In this document: one piece after another, positions 12,690 to 23,504 of the stretch | Layout: each line of letters begins with the position of its first letter | Position numbering within the stretch: the first letter of the stretch is position 1 | Source of the DNA: Ochotona curzoniae | Taxonomy: Eukaryota; Chordata; Mammalia; Lagomorpha; Ochotonidae | Length of the DNA stretch: 64,000 nucleotides | NCBI RefSeq assembly: GCF_017591425.1 | Contig: NW_024467101.1 | Coordinates: 12,040,918-12,104,917, forward strand | Reading direction: 5' to 3' | The notes under the pieces: generated by a model | Seen by the model: the letters and a program-made list of their open reading frames with translations, nothing else | What the model was told of the DNA's origin: nothing | Database searches by the model: none | Translations under genes and position numbers: made by a program

Positions 12690-12900
12690 TTTGGTCCAGT
12701 GTTTAGAGCATCCACCTACCACATGGGAAGAAAGATCTTCCATCCATCTGCTGGTTCACTCCCCACACACCTATAGCAGTAGGATGGACCAGGCTGAATG
12801 TAGGCGGCCCTCCATCTGGGTCTCCCACATGGATGGCAGGGGCCCAAGTCAGTGAGAGTCATCCATCACCTGCTGCTTTGCAGGTGTGTTTTCAGAGAGC
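12690..12900 (-). mobile_element. Partial lagomorph SINE, minus orientation
   Basis: Minus-strand blocks such as gatcttccatccatctgctgg and tctgggtctcccacatgg are readable; both ends are degraded. Confidence 0.55.
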
Positions 12901-13009
12901 TGGGTGGGAAGCGGAGGTGTCCCGGCTCAAGCCAGGTACTAGGATAAGGGACACAGCGGACTTCAGCAGTGATTTAATCACCGAGCCAAAGGCTGGCCCC
13001 TGACTTATC

Positions 13010-13300
13010 TTTCTTTTTTTAAAGATTGATTTATATTTGAAAGGCAGAGTTACAAAGAAAAGGAAGGACAAAAAGAGGTCTTCCATCCACTGGTTCACTC
13101 CCTAAATGGTTGTAATGACCAGAGCTGAGCCGATCTGAAGCCAGGAGCCAGTATTATTTTCTAGGTCATCCATGTGAGTGTAGGGGCCTAAGGACTTGGG
13201 CTGTCCTCCACTGCTTTCCCAGGTCATAAGCAGGAAGCTGGATCAGAAGCAGAGCATCTGAGACACTGAACCAACACCTGTAAGGGATGCGGGCACTGCA
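13010..13300 (-). mobile_element. Old lagomorph SINE, minus orientation
   Basis: T-rich left end, then gaaaggcagagttacaaag, ttccatccactggttcactcc and tcccaggtcataagcaggaag blocks in the reverse sense. Confidence 0.65.
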
Positions 13301-14839
13301 GGCAGCGGATTAACTTGACATTCCACTTGACATTCGGGCACCAGTCCCCGAATTTATCTTTTAATCCCATTCTCAACTAGTTCTGTTTCCTCAAGTTACA
13401 ACAATCTCTGCATTCCGAGAGTCGTTCCTCTATGTCCATGGGCAGAGGGGTGGAGGGGGGGTTGCTTCCAGGGCCAACACTCGAGGATGCTGAGGGTCCT
13501 TCTTTAAAACAGCAGCGTTTGTACAGAACTCATGCACCCCCTTCTGTATACTTCAAATGGTCCCTGGAGGAAGTCTGACAGCCGATACAATGTAAGTGCT
13601 GCAGGCACAGTTGTTACAGGGTACTACTGTTCAGAGAGGACAGACCAGAGAGGAAGTCTGCCCATCTTCAGTGCACGTGGATATGGTTTTCCACACAGGC
13701 ACGGACACAGAACCTGGACATGAAGTGCTGACCACAGAGCTACCCACTGAGGGCTCATCAGTTCAACCACCCCTCCCTGTCATCCCCTCCCTGCCTGAAG
13801 CAGAAGCGGAAGGTCCAGGGAGGCTGTGCTGGTCCTAGGGTTTCTAGGGTTTCACACACAACATGACCCACAACCACAGACGGGACCAACACTGGGGCAG
13901 GCTGGCTCCACAGGGACACCCTGGGCAATGGCTGAAGGCATTCTTGGGGGTGACTCTGCTGGCACGTGGTGGGCAGAGACAGGATGCTAGCAAACAACCA
14001 AAACAACCATACCATGCACAGGACAGTCCTCCGTATGACAGAGAACATGTGGGCCCCCAGTCCACGGAGGTGGACGACAGAGACGCTGGTCCAATTCACG
14101 AGCTGGAGCCCAGCCTGTGGGAGTCAGGCTCCCTGAGCAACAGTCAAGAAAACAGTCTTCACTAATCTGTGCCTGCACTCAGTCTGTTCTCACAAAGGCT
14201 CACGGGAAAATGATCAACACAAGACCAAAACAAGAAATAAATGCAGAAGAGTGCCGCTACTGCATGGCTGAGGGCTGGGAGTCCCCTGGCTTTCCCTGGC
14301 TGCCTCTGGAACCCTCAGCCTGACTGCCTGTGACTCCTGGGGGAGGGATGAGGCCATCCAGAGTGTGGACTTCACAAGCATTCCTGGTGGCCCACCATGC
14401 CATTACTTCCAGTCTTTGTGCCCCAGCTCCCATGATGGCTGCATCACCCTTCCTTGCGTTCTCTGGCACACGCTGGTGGCAGTCATGTGGCCCTCCATCC
14501 AAGCTGAGGGCTGGAGGCGGCCTGGGCCAGGGCACCTGGCACCACACACACCTGCTCTCTCCATTCCTTTTCACGCCTCAGCCTCAGCACACCTGCCCAC
14601 AAGTATGCAAGCCTCCTCTGCTCCGGAGCAATGCATATGGCTGATTTACTGGAGTCAGATAGCAGCTGGTTAGAGTGCTATTCTTTATTAGGCTTCTGGC
14701 ATTTGGAAAAAAAAATAATAAAGCCTAACATAATAATCAAAAATGGGTTTGGCAGAAATGACTCAGTGGACTGACCAAAGGTGGGACATTCATCCAATGG
14801 AATAGCATTCAGCCATAAAAAGGAACCCAGCATTGGGGC

Positions 14840-15095
14840 TCACATTGGAGTGCAGCAGGTTAAGCTGTGGACTGTTAAGCAGGCATCCCACAGAGCAGCA
14901 CAAGTTCAAGTACTGGCTGCTCTGCTTCTGATCCAGCTTCCTGGTGATGCATGGGGGAAGGCAGTGGAAAACGGCCCAAGGGACCAGGCCCCTGCCACCA
15001 ATGTGGGAAATCCAGATGGAGTTCCAGGCTCCCAGCTTCAACCTGACCCAGCTCCAGCCATCTGGGGAGTGAACCAGTAGATCGAATCTTTCTCT
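14840..15095 (+). mobile_element. Older lagomorph SINE inside L1
   Basis: Blocks tgatccagcttcctggtgatg and ctggggagtgaaccagtagatc identify the family; the head is diverged. Confidence 0.6.
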
Positions 15096-15139
15096 GTTTC
15101 TCCTTGATGGCTAAAGGACATAAAGAGCATAGGTTTTGT

Positions 15140-15455
15140 TTGTTTGTTTTATTTTCACTGGAAACGAGATTTACAGAGGAGAGACAGAGAAAGATCTTCC
15201 ACCTTTTTGGTTCACTCCCCAAAAGGCCACAAAGGCCAGAGCTGAGCCAATCCGAAGCCAGAAGCCTGGAGCTCCTTCCGGGTCTCCCACATGGGCGCAG
15301 GGTCCGAAAGCTTTGAGCCGTCCTCTACTGCTTTCCCATGCCACTAGTAGGAAGCTGGATGGGAAGTAGAGCAGCTGAGACATGAACCAGCGCTCATACG
15401 AGATAGCACTTGCAGGTAGGGGATTAGACAGTTGAGCCATTGCAATGGCCCTGGC
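15140..15455 (-). mobile_element. Lagomorph C-type SINE, minus orientation
   Basis: T-rich tail at the left, then gatcttccacctttttggttc, agccagaagcctggagctcc and gaaagcgctt-type blocks, ending with a degraded head near cattgcaatggccc. Confidence 0.8.
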
Positions 15456-15804
15456 ATAGGTTTTTGTTTTTTGGGGGTGGCGGGGTGGTTATTGAAAATG
15501 TTTTAAAATTAGATAGTGATAATGGTTACCTTGTAGTTCAAAACCCACCGAAACTGTATACTTTAAAAGGGTAAGAGCAGGGATTCAGCCTAACAGTCAA
15601 GGCACCTGCACCCTATAGTGGGGTACCTGAGTTTGATTCCCACCTCCACCTCCTGACCCAATCTCCCCGCTAATGAAGACCCAGGAGAGGTAGCAGTGCT
15701 GGCCAAAGTAGAGGGTCCCTGCCACCCACATGGGAGACAGGGGTTGAGCTCCTGGCTCCTGGCACTGGCCTTACTTGGCCAGGGCTGTTAAAAGTATTTG
15801 GAGA

Positions 15805-16118
15805 GGGTCTGGCACGGTAGCCTAGCGGCTAAAGTCCTTGCCTTGCATGTGCTTGGATCCTATATGGCAGCCGGTTCTGATCCGGATGCCCTGCTTTCCA
15901 TCCAGCTCTCTACTTGTGGTTTGGGAAAGCAGTCAAGGACGGTCCAAGCCTCGGGACCCTGCACTCACGTGGGAAACCCAGAAGAGGCTCCGGGCTCTTA
16001 GCTTTGGATTGACACAGCTCAGCTGTAGTGGCCGCTTGGGGAGTGAATCAATGGATGGAAGATCTTCCTCTCTGCCTCTCGTCCTCTCTGTATGTCTGAC
16101 TTTCCAATTAAAAAAGAG
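15805..16118 (+). mobile_element. Lagomorph C-type SINE
   Basis: Full-length: gtctggcacggtagcctagc head, complete body, ends at tgactttccaattaaaaaag. A degraded older copy may precede it (about 15,580-15,800). Confidence 0.85.
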
Positions 16119-17660
16119 AGAGAGAGCATTGAGAGTGAATTCATGAATGAGACTTCCCTGTTTCTAAAACAATTTTTTTTTCTAAATACAGAATTTATGG
16201 TATGTGGGTTGCATTTCTTTTTTTTTTTGTTTTGTTTTTTTTTTCTCTTTTTTATGTGGGTTGCATTTCAACTAAGAAGCGTTAAAGCGTGTCCAGGACA
16301 GGCAGTAAGCAGGAGCGAGGAAGACACACAGCCCTGCAGAGGTCTAGAGCATCCTTCTGGGACAGGGGATAAAGCACATGGAAGAATCTTGCAGACGGCT
16401 GGCCGAAACAGGAGTCGTGGGGCTGCATGGATCTCTGTGAGAGCAAACGCCGCTGCAGCCTCACTCATGCAGGCCACACACCCCGCCAGGGTTCTACCTC
16501 CCCTAGTGAGCGCGGTTCCCAGAACCTTCTGACTGCAGACAGCACAGCTCATCACTCGCAGCCTCTCCCGGGAGAAGAGAGAGGGGGGCCCCAGAGGATC
16601 AGCTCACAGCCACTCTGAAAACAATCCAGCCGATCCCGGCAAGGTTCAACTCTGGAGCGGGTGCAGCCGAGGTGGCCCGCACTGGTTCCCATCCTACCCG
16701 CTCTCTCACCTCTCTCCGTGGTGAGTTCAACACGCCTTCCCACCCTGGCTCCCACAAAAGCATAAGCCTGCAGAGCACAGATACTGGCTGAGGCACTTCC
16801 TGGGCCTGCAGGGTCAGACTCCTCCCTGCTTGCCCCAAAACACAGCTAAGGGGCTTCCTCCTCCCGCCTATGAGGAGGAGGAGCCCAGAGACAGAGGGAT
16901 GGCCAGCCAGGCGGTGACCCAAGAGGGTTGGCTCTGCAGCTGCAAACGGGAGTGACTGCCCCTGGGGTCCACCATCCCAGCCGCGCTTGAGGGGAGGCGA
17001 AGGGGTGCCTAACCCTGCAGGCTCATGGGGTGTCAGTTCCCCTACGAGCCTATGAGGAAGCAGGAGCCAGCCAAAAGAGGACCTGGTTACAGACACAGTA
17101 GCGGAAACCCACATCGAGCAGCGGAAGGCACCCCTACAATCACCTCCCCACCAGAAGGGGCGACAGCCCCCAGAAAGACACAGCCCAGATGACAGGACAA
17201 AAAAGGAGGAGCGGATCCCAGGGATACACAGAGTTAAGAGGTCCCTGCTTTCGGTCACACGGGGTCACCGCCAATCCACAGCCAGAGCTCCACAGGCAGC
17301 CGACAAGGGAGTGCTGCGGGGGGGAGCCACCTCCCAGGCTCACCCAGCCGGGACCCCGCTCTCACACACCATCACACAGGTCACCGAGTCACACGTGACC
17401 AAAGTCACACATACACACCAGAGGGGCCAAACTTGCCACAGGGCCACACAGACCTCAGGACCAGAAACTCCTTTCTCGATCACTCAGTGTGCCCCCTCTC
17501 TGCACGGTACCCCCCCTGACAAGGGTCAACGTCACCCGCACAGCCACCCACCACATCCCGCGCCACACACGGCCCAGGCGCGGGTCGGTGTCACCCTCAG
17601 GTGAGGGTCACACGGCAGTCAGTCACCCCCAGACCCGGGGGGTTAACGGAGGCAGTCATG

Positions 17661-17665
<5 letters not shown>

Positions 17666-17697
<32 letters not shown>

Positions 17698-17708
17698 TCA
17701 CTCACTCG
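17666..17708. repeat. (CA)n followed by (CACT)n microsatellite
   Basis: About 13 CA dinucleotides pass into CTCA tetranucleotides, some 150 bp downstream of the SSH1 first-exon donor. Confidence 0.95.
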
Positions 17709-17856
17709 CCAAGTCACCCTAGCCCGGCTGAGACTAACACGGCTTCGTTCTCCAGGGTCCCTAGGGCCTCCCGTCCTGCCAGGCACACGCGGCCCCTCAG
17801 CGCCCCAGGCCTGGCTGGCGTGGCGGCTGCTCGGCCGGAGTCCCCGAGGGGCTCAC

Positions 17857-17925
17857 CTCGCTGTTGCTGGCTGAAGAGGAGGCGGCGCTGGGCGTGGGCG
17901 AGCGCTGCAGGGTCACCAGAGCCAT
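17857..17925 (-). CDS. SSH1: SSH1 (slingshot protein phosphatase 1), first coding exon
   Basis: SSH1 is a cytoplasmic, F-actin-activated phosphatase that dephosphorylates and so reactivates cofilin/ADF. The exon encodes 23 residues beginning MALVTLQRSPTPS and ending ASNSE, which matches what I remember of the human SSH1 N-terminus; the conserved phosphatase domains lie in later exons outside the window. The start codon at 17,925-17,923 sits in a strong context (G at -3, G at +4). The exon ends in phase 0 at 17,857 and is followed in the minus direction by a consensus gtgagc donor. The location in a CpG island, the minus orientation and the DAO-SVOP neighbours agree with human gene order. The same frame stays open upstream of the ATG without another ATG (see findings). 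Confidence 0.93.
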
Positions 17926-18020
17926 GGCTGCGGCGCGCTGAGGCCTGGAATTGAGGCTGCCGACACTCCAGCTGCCGTCGCCGCCCCGGCCGGGCCCGGG
18001 GCCTCCAGGAGCCGCGAGCG

Positions 18021-18053
18021 GGCGGACGGGCGGACGGGCGGACGGGCGGACGG
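18021..18053. repeat. (GGCGGACG)n octamer repeat in SSH1 5' region
   Basis: About four copies of an 8-bp GC-rich unit lie 100-130 bp upstream of the SSH1 start codon, in the presumed 5' UTR or core promoter. Such short GC-rich arrays are often length-variable. Confidence 0.9.
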
Positions 18054-18469
18054 CCGGGCCGGCCCGGGCCCGCCCCTCTCCTCCTCCTCCTCCTCGGCGT
18101 CCGCCGCCCCCGGGCCCGCCCCTCTCTCCCCGGGGCCCCCCACCTCCCGCGCCGGCGCGCACGGGGCTTGGCGCGCGGGGTCCGGAGGAGCGGGGCGGGG
18201 CGGCGCGGCGCGCCTGCGCGGAGATGCAGGGGGCTCCCCGCGCGCCCCCGACGCTCGCGCCCGTCCCCCTCCCTGGCCCCGGGCGCGGAGGAGCGCGTGC
18301 ACGATCTCCAACACTTCCGCCGGCGGGTCTTATAGCCCAAGCCCTCTGAACCTCCCGGGAGTTTTAGCAGGAATTAGTTGGTGCGATACTGAGTGCCCCA
18401 TTACGTGCCAGGCGTTGGGTATACCACAGTAGGCAGAATGGTTGAGGGCACTTGATAGAGGCACAATTA

Positions 18470-18686
18470 GCTCTGGGAGTAGGCATTTGGGGCAGCTTTT
18501 GCCCATCCTCCGTAAGACACCCACCTGTCGTACGAGAACATCTGGGATTCTGGTTCAGGCTTCAGTGGGACACAGCAGGTGATGGCCACTTTCCTGGGAC
18601 TCCTGACCCTCGGCTTTGGCCTGGACCAGCCTAGACTATGCCAAGGCGTTTGGGAAATAAACCAGCACCCTGTCTCATTGCCTTTA
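18470..18686 (+). mobile_element. Old lagomorph SINE
   Basis: Diverged body (ggtgatggccactttcctggg, gtttgggaaataaaccagc) ending in TAAAATAAATAGAGC. A younger SINE later inserted in its tail. Confidence 0.5.
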
Positions 18687-19045
18687 AAATAAATAGAGCT
18701 ATGGGCTTGGCGCGATGGCATAGTGGTTAAAGTCCTCACCTTGCGCACGCTGGGATCCCCATATGGGCGCCGGTTCTAATCCCGGCAGCTCCTCTTCCCA
18801 TCCAGCTCCCTGCCGGTGGCCTGGGAAAGAAGTGGAGGACGGCCCAAGGCCTTAGGACCCTGCACCCGCGTGGCAGACCTGGAAGAGAGGTTCCAGGCTC
18901 CTGGCTTTGGATTGGCTCAGCTCCAGCCGTTGAGGTCACTTGGGGAATGAATCATCGGTTGGAAGATTTTCTCTGTCTCCTCTCTGTAAATCTACCTTTC
19001 CAATAAAAATAAAATAAATCTTAAAAAAAAAAATAAATAGAGCTA
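18687..19045 (+). mobile_element. Young lagomorph SINE with perfect 15-bp target duplication
   Basis: Full-length SINE (18,702-19,030) with identical flanks aaataaatagagcta at 18,687-18,701 and 19,031-19,045. The perfect duplication and long A-rich tail point to recent retrotransposition. Confidence 0.93.
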
Positions 19046-19639
19046 CATAAATAAGGATGACTGCTAATTTGTTTAAGCAGCCTTTAATTTTTTTTTCTTT
19101 TAATTTGTCAGGAAGAGAGAATGACAAGTATCAAAAGGGTCATTCCCCAAATCCTAGAGTGGCCAGGACTTGGCCAACTAAAATAAAGAGTCAGGAACTT
19201 CATCCAGGTGTCCTACGTGAGTGGCAGGAACTCAATGTTTTTGAGCCATCCCCTGCTGCCTCCCTGGGTATCCATCAGCAGGAAACTGGAATTGGGTATG
19301 GGACTAGGGCTGGGGTCAATGCACTGGATACGGGATGTGGATGTCCTATGTCCACGCTGATTATCTTTTATGCATTCAGAAACAGCCCCCTCTGGGAGAG
19401 GAGAGCTTCCCTGGAGATTTTGCTGAGAGGGAGGGACTCAGTATATGTTGCAGGGGAAAGCAGAGGGGAGAACCCCCCAGGCAGAGGTGGGAGAAGGCAG
19501 TGGTTGTGATATAAGGAGTTGGAGGGGCTAAAAGGTAGTCAGGGTCATGTTCTTGTTAGAATGAAAAAAGAGGGTGTGTCTCTTCAAAAGTGTCCGAGTC
19601 ACTTCCTGCTGCCCAGAAGGTGCTTTTAGGCAAGTCCAC

Positions 19640-19910
19640 CCTCCTGAGTTTCTAGCTGTCTCCAGTCACGCCCTTGTGATGGCTTTGTTATCTTGTTGCG
19701 AGCAAGTGAGACAAGATTACAGTTCTGGCCTTCTGCTGAGCTCTGTCCCCACCCTCTGGCTGATTGTTAGCTGTTGTTCTCGGGTTTTTCCTCTCTCGGT
19801 CCCTGCCTCCCACCTGGCTGCTGCCACAGGAGGTTTCTGTCTTTAACAAAACTCTTTGCTAGCTGATAATGTCCGCCTGGCAAAATCTACTTTCTTGTGA
19901 GACAAAAACC
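19640..19910 (+). mobile_element. LTR-like repeat, copy 1
   Basis: Shares a long block with 20,830-21,090: agattacagttctggccttc, then gctctgtccccaccctctgg and tgattgttagctgttgttct. It lacks the TATA-like segment present in copy 2, and both end near a ctacttncttgtgaga-type motif. The layout (a TATA-like box in copy 2, then ctcgggtttttcc) suggests a retroviral LTR, but I cannot name the family. Confidence 0.45.
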
Positions 19911-20448
19911 AGACCTGTCTGCCTGCTCTGCATCCAAGTCCCCACCAAGTGACAGTCAGGGAAGAGTCAGCCCCAGGAAGACAGCTGTGGGGCTGGAGGG
20001 GGAGTCTGCTGCTCTGGTCCTGGGGACAGGTGACCTTGGGTGGAGGGAGGGGATTGGAGAGAGGGACCTGAGGCTAAATGCCAAGGTCATTCTAACTTGA
20101 TGATTGTGGGGAGCTTCCTTCTTACTCACGTCCTCTCCAGCATCTCATCAGGCTGCACAAACACCTTCCCCTCCCCCCATCTCCCCACAGGGGGGCGTCT
20201 AGTCCTGAGCCCTGTATTGGCACCATCCATCTTCCTGCCCCATGACCTCATGTCATCTGGATGTTGTAGGCTGTCCCCAGGTCAGGCCCTCACCAGTGCT
20301 CATCTCCAAAGTAGCCCAGTGAGCAACATTGTGTCCCTTGTGGCTGCTGGCTCAGTGATTCCTCTGGGTTTGGACAGTGGTGTGGGGATCTGGGAAATGG
20401 TGGTTGTGTTTATTACCAGAGGAAGCTGTGTCAAAAGTCTTCATGATG

Positions 20449-20762
20449 GGCCCGGCACTGTGACCTAGCGGCTAAAATCCTCGCCTTGAACGCGCCAGGA
20501 TCCCATATAGGTGCTGGTTCTAATCTCGGCAGCTCCACTTCCCATCCAGCTCCCTGCTTGTGGCCTGGGAAAGCAGTCCAGGACAGCCCAAAGCCTTGGG
20601 ACCCTGCACCCATGTGGGAGACCTGGAAGAAGTTCCTGGCTCCTGGCTTCGGATCAGCATAGTACCAGCCGCTGTGGCCACTTGGGGAGTGAATCATCGG
20701 ACGGAAGATCTTCCTCTCTGTCTCTCGTCCTCTCTGTATATCTTACTTTGTAATAAAATTTT
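20449..20762 (+). mobile_element. Lagomorph C-type SINE
   Basis: Full-length copy from gggcccggcactgtgacc to a short TAATAAAATTT tail, lying between the two LTR-like copies. Confidence 0.88.
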
Positions 20763-20829
20763 TTTCTCTGGGTTCTTGCATCTTTTTTTAAAAAATAATT
20801 TTAAAAATTATTTTTTTTGTAGTTGTCAC

Positions 20830-21090
20830 ATGAGAGTGGCAGGAGCTAGCAGTCACACCCTTGTGATGGTTGTGTTATCTTATTGTGAGCAAGTGAGACA
20901 GGATTACAGTTCTGGCCTTCTGCAGGGCTCTGTCCCCACCCTCTGGCTGATTGTTAGCTGTTGTTCTGCTCCCCTGCATAAAAAGACTACTTCTCGGGTT
21001 TTTCCACTCAGAGCAAACCCCTACACCAAGCCCCCCTGGCTGCTGCGCAAGGAAGCATTCCTATGGAAATTCTACTTCCCTGTGAGATAA
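20830..21090 (+). mobile_element. LTR-like repeat, copy 2
   Basis: Homologous to copy 1 at 19,640-19,910 and more complete: it has a gcataaaaagactacttctc segment that could be a TATA box and start region, then ctcgggtttttccactcag. It could be a second solo LTR or the partner of copy 1 after loss of internal sequence. No retroviral coding frame was recognised between them. Confidence 0.45.
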
Positions 21091-21551
21091 GAACACAGGT
21101 TGCCTCTGCCCTTCAACTTGCCCATAACACCAGCAGCCCAGGACACTCCTCCTGCCTCCTTCAGTCAGTCGGTAACTCCCCCAAGGGCCATCACTTTCTC
21201 CACTCCCTGTTATCCTCAATTCACTTTCCATGTTCTTGAATTTTATAAACATGGATGCCAGCAGTGTGAGCTGTTTTGCAATTGGCTTTGGTTTCTCAGC
21301 CAACTTCACGGGCATGCCTCATTGTTGGAAGGGTGTTGGGGAACGTGAAGACCTGGTGTTCCCTTCTGTGAGCCTTTAATGATAAACCAGAGGCACAGGG
21401 GGCTTTGCTGGGGGTTCACAGTTATTACAAAGCATTCAAAGCAGATGAAAAATCTGGAGGAAAACATGAATTTCATCCCATCCATATTTTATTTCCAAAA
21501 GAAAAATTGGCATACAAAGCATATCATGTGGCTTTGTAAAATTCTGTCTTG

Positions 21552-21905
21552 ATGGGATGGGGTGGTGCAACGGCTCAACTAGCTAATCTTCCACCTGCAA
21601 GTGTCAAGATCCCATATGGCATCAGTTTATAACCTAGCTGTTCCACTTCCAGTACTGTTCCCTGCTTGTAGCCTGAGAAAGCAATAGAGAATGACCCAAA
21701 GCTTTGGAACCCTGCACCCGCATGGGAGACCCTGAAGAAGCTTCTGGCACCTGGGTTTGGATCAGCTCAGCTCTGGCCATTGTTGCCATTTGGTGAATGA
21801 ACCAGCAGATGAAAGATCTTCCTCTCTCTTTCTCTCTCTCTCTCTCTGCGTTTCTCCTTCTTCTGTCAATCTCCTTTCCAATATAAGTAAGTTTTTAAAG
21901 AAAAA
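21552..21905 (+). mobile_element. Lagomorph SINE with expanded CT tract
   Basis: Diverged head (gatggggtggtgcaacggctc), full body, and a (TC)n expansion at about 21,816-21,850 within the family's tctctctctg region, then an A tail. Confidence 0.75.
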
Positions 21906-23079
21906 AAAAATCAGCATTGTTTTAATCTTGGATGATGCTACAAGTAGGGTGATGGAGACGGAGCTATCAAAGCTGACCTGAAGGATGCTTCCTCCTGCCC
22001 GCCCTGCCCCTGGTTGCTTTCTTTCTGCCTGATAAGCACTGGGCTTCACCACGCCCAGCTCCAGGTCTAGTGCTCACAGAGGAAGGGCCCCCAAGGCCTG
22101 CCACCTATGTTTCTAGGATACAGTATAGAGCAGAAAGCAGAAAGCCATGCCTCCTCACAGCTCAAATGAGGCATCCCCTTCAACCTCCTCCTGAGCCTCT
22201 GTTAACCAACATCCCAGGATTGCACGGGATTGCTCAGCTGGTGTTGGGGACCTTTGGCCTGAGTCTGTTGCCTCCCATTGGGGTTGTCAGGTGGATCGTC
22301 TCACCCTGCAGGGGACGCCATGCATACTGTGGTCCCCAGAAGAGCTTTCCCCTCCCCCAGCGTGGTGGCAGGAAGACAGAAGACAGAGTATAGTCTCCAG
22401 CTGGCCCGGGAGACAGATCTTCTTGTGCCCATCCACCCTCCAAGAACATCCGCCCCTCCTTCTCCCCCTGCCTGACCACAGGGACTTGGGATCAGCCAGA
22501 AAAGTCAGGCAACTTTTCAGAAAGCAGGAGCCAGCGGGCAGAGAGGTCTCCGCGCAGGGCCAGCCCCACCCCTCATGCTCTGCCCAACTCCAGCCTTGGA
22601 CCCTGCCCTCCCGTCCTAGCTGGCAGGCAAAGGATTCCGAGAAGCAGGAGCCTCTGTTAGGATAGAGGACCCGGTGCTCCAGCAGCCATCTCCTTTCTGC
22701 AGAAGTGTATCAGGTCTGGTGAGTGGCTGATGCAACTTCAGGCTGGGGGTTGGAATGATGGGGGTAGAGGGAGTCAGTGGGTGTCTTCTGTCACCAAAGT
22801 TCCACATTGGAGCCCCGGGGCAGGTGGCAGAAGCGAAGACAGACCTGATCAGGAGGGCTAGTGTCCAGCGGAGAGAGGAAGCTCTCTTCAGCTGCACAGG
22901 CAGTCAGGGCCAGCAGGTGTGCCGTGGCACCTGTCCCATCTTGTTTCTTCATTAGAAATATAGGGTCATAATTCACCTCTCACAGGGTGAATGTGAATCC
23001 CCAAGGACATTTGTAGCTGCACATTTAACATCCGTGTATTACAAATAATGAAAGTTGTTGTGCCTGCCCTGGAACGTTT

Positions 23080-23280
23080 TCTCCTTGCTATTATTTTCTA
23101 AACAATGCACTACTGTGCTTACATAGTTCTCACATTGTATTAGGTATTAAAATCCTCTACAGATAATTTCAACTTGATCAGAGGGTGTGTATAAATTCTG
23201 TGTAGTCACTACACTGTTACATATACTGAACTAGAGCAGTGGAAGATTTGGTACTCACTGGAACCCATGCCCCATAGATA
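23080..23280 (-). mobile_element. MER2/Tigger-like DNA transposon fragment
   Basis: The wording ttgtattaggtattaaaatcc followed by tggtactcactggaacccatg resembles the reverse of the MER2-type Tigger element. A copy in the opposite orientation lies at 46,125-46,345. Family name from memory. Confidence 0.55.
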
Positions 23281-23504
23281 GTGAGGCTACTGGGTTAAAA
23301 GAGGTGGTAAATGTAAAAATGGTGAACCTGTCACTGGGCTCACAGCAAGCGCTTAGTAACCAGCAGTTATTAGCATTGTCATTGTTATTACTTTTAGGGT
23401 TTTTTAATATTGTCATTGTTACTACTCTTTTGGGGAGGGAGAGTGAATAGTTTGATTCTCAAGCTTTTCAGCCTTTTTAAAATCAGATTTTTTTAAAAAA
23501 AGTC

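Larger units (their letters stand above)
14750..15590 (+). mobile_element. Old L1 3' end interrupted by SINEs
   Basis: The left part (14,760-14,830) carries the common L1 wording ccaatggaatagcattcagcc. The right part (15,485-15,575) carries the L1 3' UTR wording aaactgtatactttaaaagg. Between them sit a plus SINE (about 14,840-15,095) and a minus SINE (about 15,140-15,455), so two later insertions probably split one L1 tail. Confidence 0.65.
1..17856 (-). other. SSH1: SSH1 intron 1 (5' part), no exon seen
   Basis: This stretch lies downstream, in the minus-strand direction of transcription, of the first SSH1 coding exon, so it is read as intron 1. I looked on the minus strand for the next coding exon (expected to contain a SEEDRKLNLSL-like peptide followed by FFMVKGAAL) and did not find it; it should lie left of the window. 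The content is lagomorph SINEs, old L1 pieces, simple repeats and one minisatellite, listed separately. The rest looks like unremarkable intronic sequence. Confidence 0.75.
17800..18330. promoter_or_regulatory. SSH1: CpG island over SSH1 promoter and first exon
   Basis: The base composition changes abruptly to very GC- and CpG-rich sequence that covers the SSH1 first coding exon and the sequence upstream of it. No other part of the window has this density of CG dinucleotides. This is the expected TATA-less promoter of a broadly expressed gene; the exact transcription start cannot be read. It includes an 8-bp tandem repeat at 18,021-18,053. Confidence 0.85.

Noticed and set aside
12214..12855. 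Plus-strand open frame of 213 codons
   Set aside because: It is built from two SINE copies; similar SINE-derived peptides (LPACGLGKQSR-type) recur at many other SINEs in the window.
16599..17258. Minus-strand open frame of 219 codons just downstream of SSH1 exon 1
   Set aside because: GC-rich intronic sequence, no recognisable domain, no splice-site support. It was not matched to SSH1 exon 2.
17714..18340. Arg-rich 208-codon minus-strand open frame over the SSH1 first exon
   Set aside because: It is in a different frame from the recognised SSH1 N-terminus and reflects CpG-island composition; kept only as a possible upstream ORF in the findings.
19906..20447. Possible retroviral internal region between the two LTR-like copies
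   Set aside because: No gag, pol or env-like frame or motif is recognisable; only about 540 bp of ordinary sequence is present before a SINE.
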